In this document: positions 63,624 to 64,000 of the stretch, one piece after another
How the letters are laid out: every line of letters starts with the position of its first letter
How positions within the stretch are numbered: the first letter of the stretch is position 1
Assembly (NCBI GenBank): GCA_963715635.1
Contig: OY970261.1
Location: 434,001 to 498,000, forward strand
DNA from: JAPKZH01 sp963715635
GTDB taxonomy: Bacteria > Acidobacteriota > Aminicenantia > Aminicenantales > UBA4085
Reading direction: 5' to 3'
DNA length: 64,000 nt
Program-made: the position numbers and the translations under genes
The notes under the pieces: generated by a model
Databases searched by the model: none
Told to the model about the DNA's origin: nothing
The model's input: only the letters and a program-made list of their open reading frames with translations

Positions 63624-64000
63624 ATGGAAGACTGGATCGTCAAAGATATTTTTTTGAAAGCTAAGAAATCTTTAGAAAAGCTGAACGAATCGCTTCGCCT
63701 GTTTAAAGAATTTATCGAAGAAGGAAAGACTCAAGACTTAAAAAAATATTATTTGGCCCGGATGTTTCTCAAAGAAGGGCGGAAATTATGTGAAGAAATG
63801 ATAAACGATGCAAAAAAGTTTCTTGGCCCTCTGCCGGCCTATCTCTCAAAAGAAATTATCGAGGCGAGAACTCAATTTCTTAAAGCGACAAAGGTTGTTG
63901 TCTTGAGTCAAGATTATGAGGGATTGGCGAGGGAACTACTGGAGGATGAATTAATGAAATCGTTCATGAGTTCCGAAGAAATAAGAATCTTCCTCAAAGC
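63624..64000 (+). CDS. Hypothetical protein, partial
   Basis: Starts MEDWIVKDIFLKAKKSLEKL at ATG 63624 with GGAAGGAA upstream and continues off the right edge (125 residues seen). It is strongly helical and rich in Lys and Glu (RLFKEFIEEGKTQDLKKYYL), with no signal peptide or known motif. Function unknown. Confidence 0.55.
   Translation, partial: MEDWIVKDIFLKAKKSLEKLNESLRLFKEFIEEGKTQDLKKYYLARMFLKEGRKLCEEMINDAKKFLGPLPAYLSKEIIEARTQFLKATKVVVLSQDYEGLARELLEDELMKSFMSSEEIRIFLK

Noticed and set aside
1..64000. CRISPR array, rRNA operon, secondary-metabolite cluster or classical anti-phage system
   Set aside because: No regularly spaced repeats, no rRNA sequence, no PKS/NRPS genes and no recognised defence genes were seen on either strand.

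Overview
The window looks like chromosomal DNA of an uncultured bacterium of the Acidobacteriota/Aminicenantes type (inference). The grounds are an Oar-like TonB receptor with a carboxypeptidase-regulatory N-domain, a BNR-propeller exo-protein, and zinc-ribbon Ser/Thr kinases carrying TolB_N-like and TPR modules. Secreted S9 peptidase, GH29/GH95 fucosidases, bactofilin and many small secreted DUF proteins fit the same picture. Gene density is moderate, and many genes are broken by single-base indels, amber codons, deletions or insertion sequences.

Layout. 1-5.2 kb: a divergent pair (BNR-propeller protein, TonB receptor) around a tandemly duplicated promoter region, then a frameshifted ISL3 element with perfect 25-bp ends. 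5.2-13.3 kb: small hypothetical and secreted proteins, an nfeD/slipin operon, a metallo-beta-lactamase-fold protein, an excisionase-like HTH protein, an acetoacetate-decarboxylase-like protein and bactofilin. 13.5-14.8 kb: two secreted proteins in matching flanking cassettes. 15-25.5 kb: kinases 1 and 2, an NHL propeller, an IS110 element, a lipoprotein, relic kinase 3, a LolA-like protein and a tRNA-Arg. 25.8-35.7 kb: membrane protein, S9 peptidase and GH95 fucosidase, an ornithine-cyclodeaminase/serine-dehydratase pair. 35.7-39.4 kb: gene fragments, dCTP deaminase, alpha/beta hydrolase, a tRNA-Leu 3' scar, an isoprenylcysteine-methyltransferase-like protein. 39.5-64 kb: cyclopropane synthase with an FAD reductase, kinase 4, small genes, a broken aldo/keto reductase, kinase 5 split by an IS1380 element, GH29 fucosidase, a BAHD-like acyltransferase, kinase 6 with an amber codon, a Tat-exported TIM-barrel protein, kinase 7 with a beta-propeller, a second LolA-like protein, and a partial hypothetical gene.

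The unifying theme is a family of seven serine/threonine kinases. Five carry the same TTGACT-N17-TA(A/T)(T/C)CT promoter, which also precedes the cyclopropane synthase; the seventh has a looser version. Short relics of one kinase subtype's last exon-like segment, reading roughly DARKRLAGLK followed by a stop, lie in at least nine intergenic places, often beside tRNA scars or insertion sequences. The region therefore reads as a kinase array that has expanded, recombined and decayed, with promoters and tails left behind. Several kinases are followed directly by exported or lipid-related proteins (GH29, Tat TIM-barrel, LolA-like). This suggests that they couple envelope signals to secreted functions, but that link is inferred from position only.
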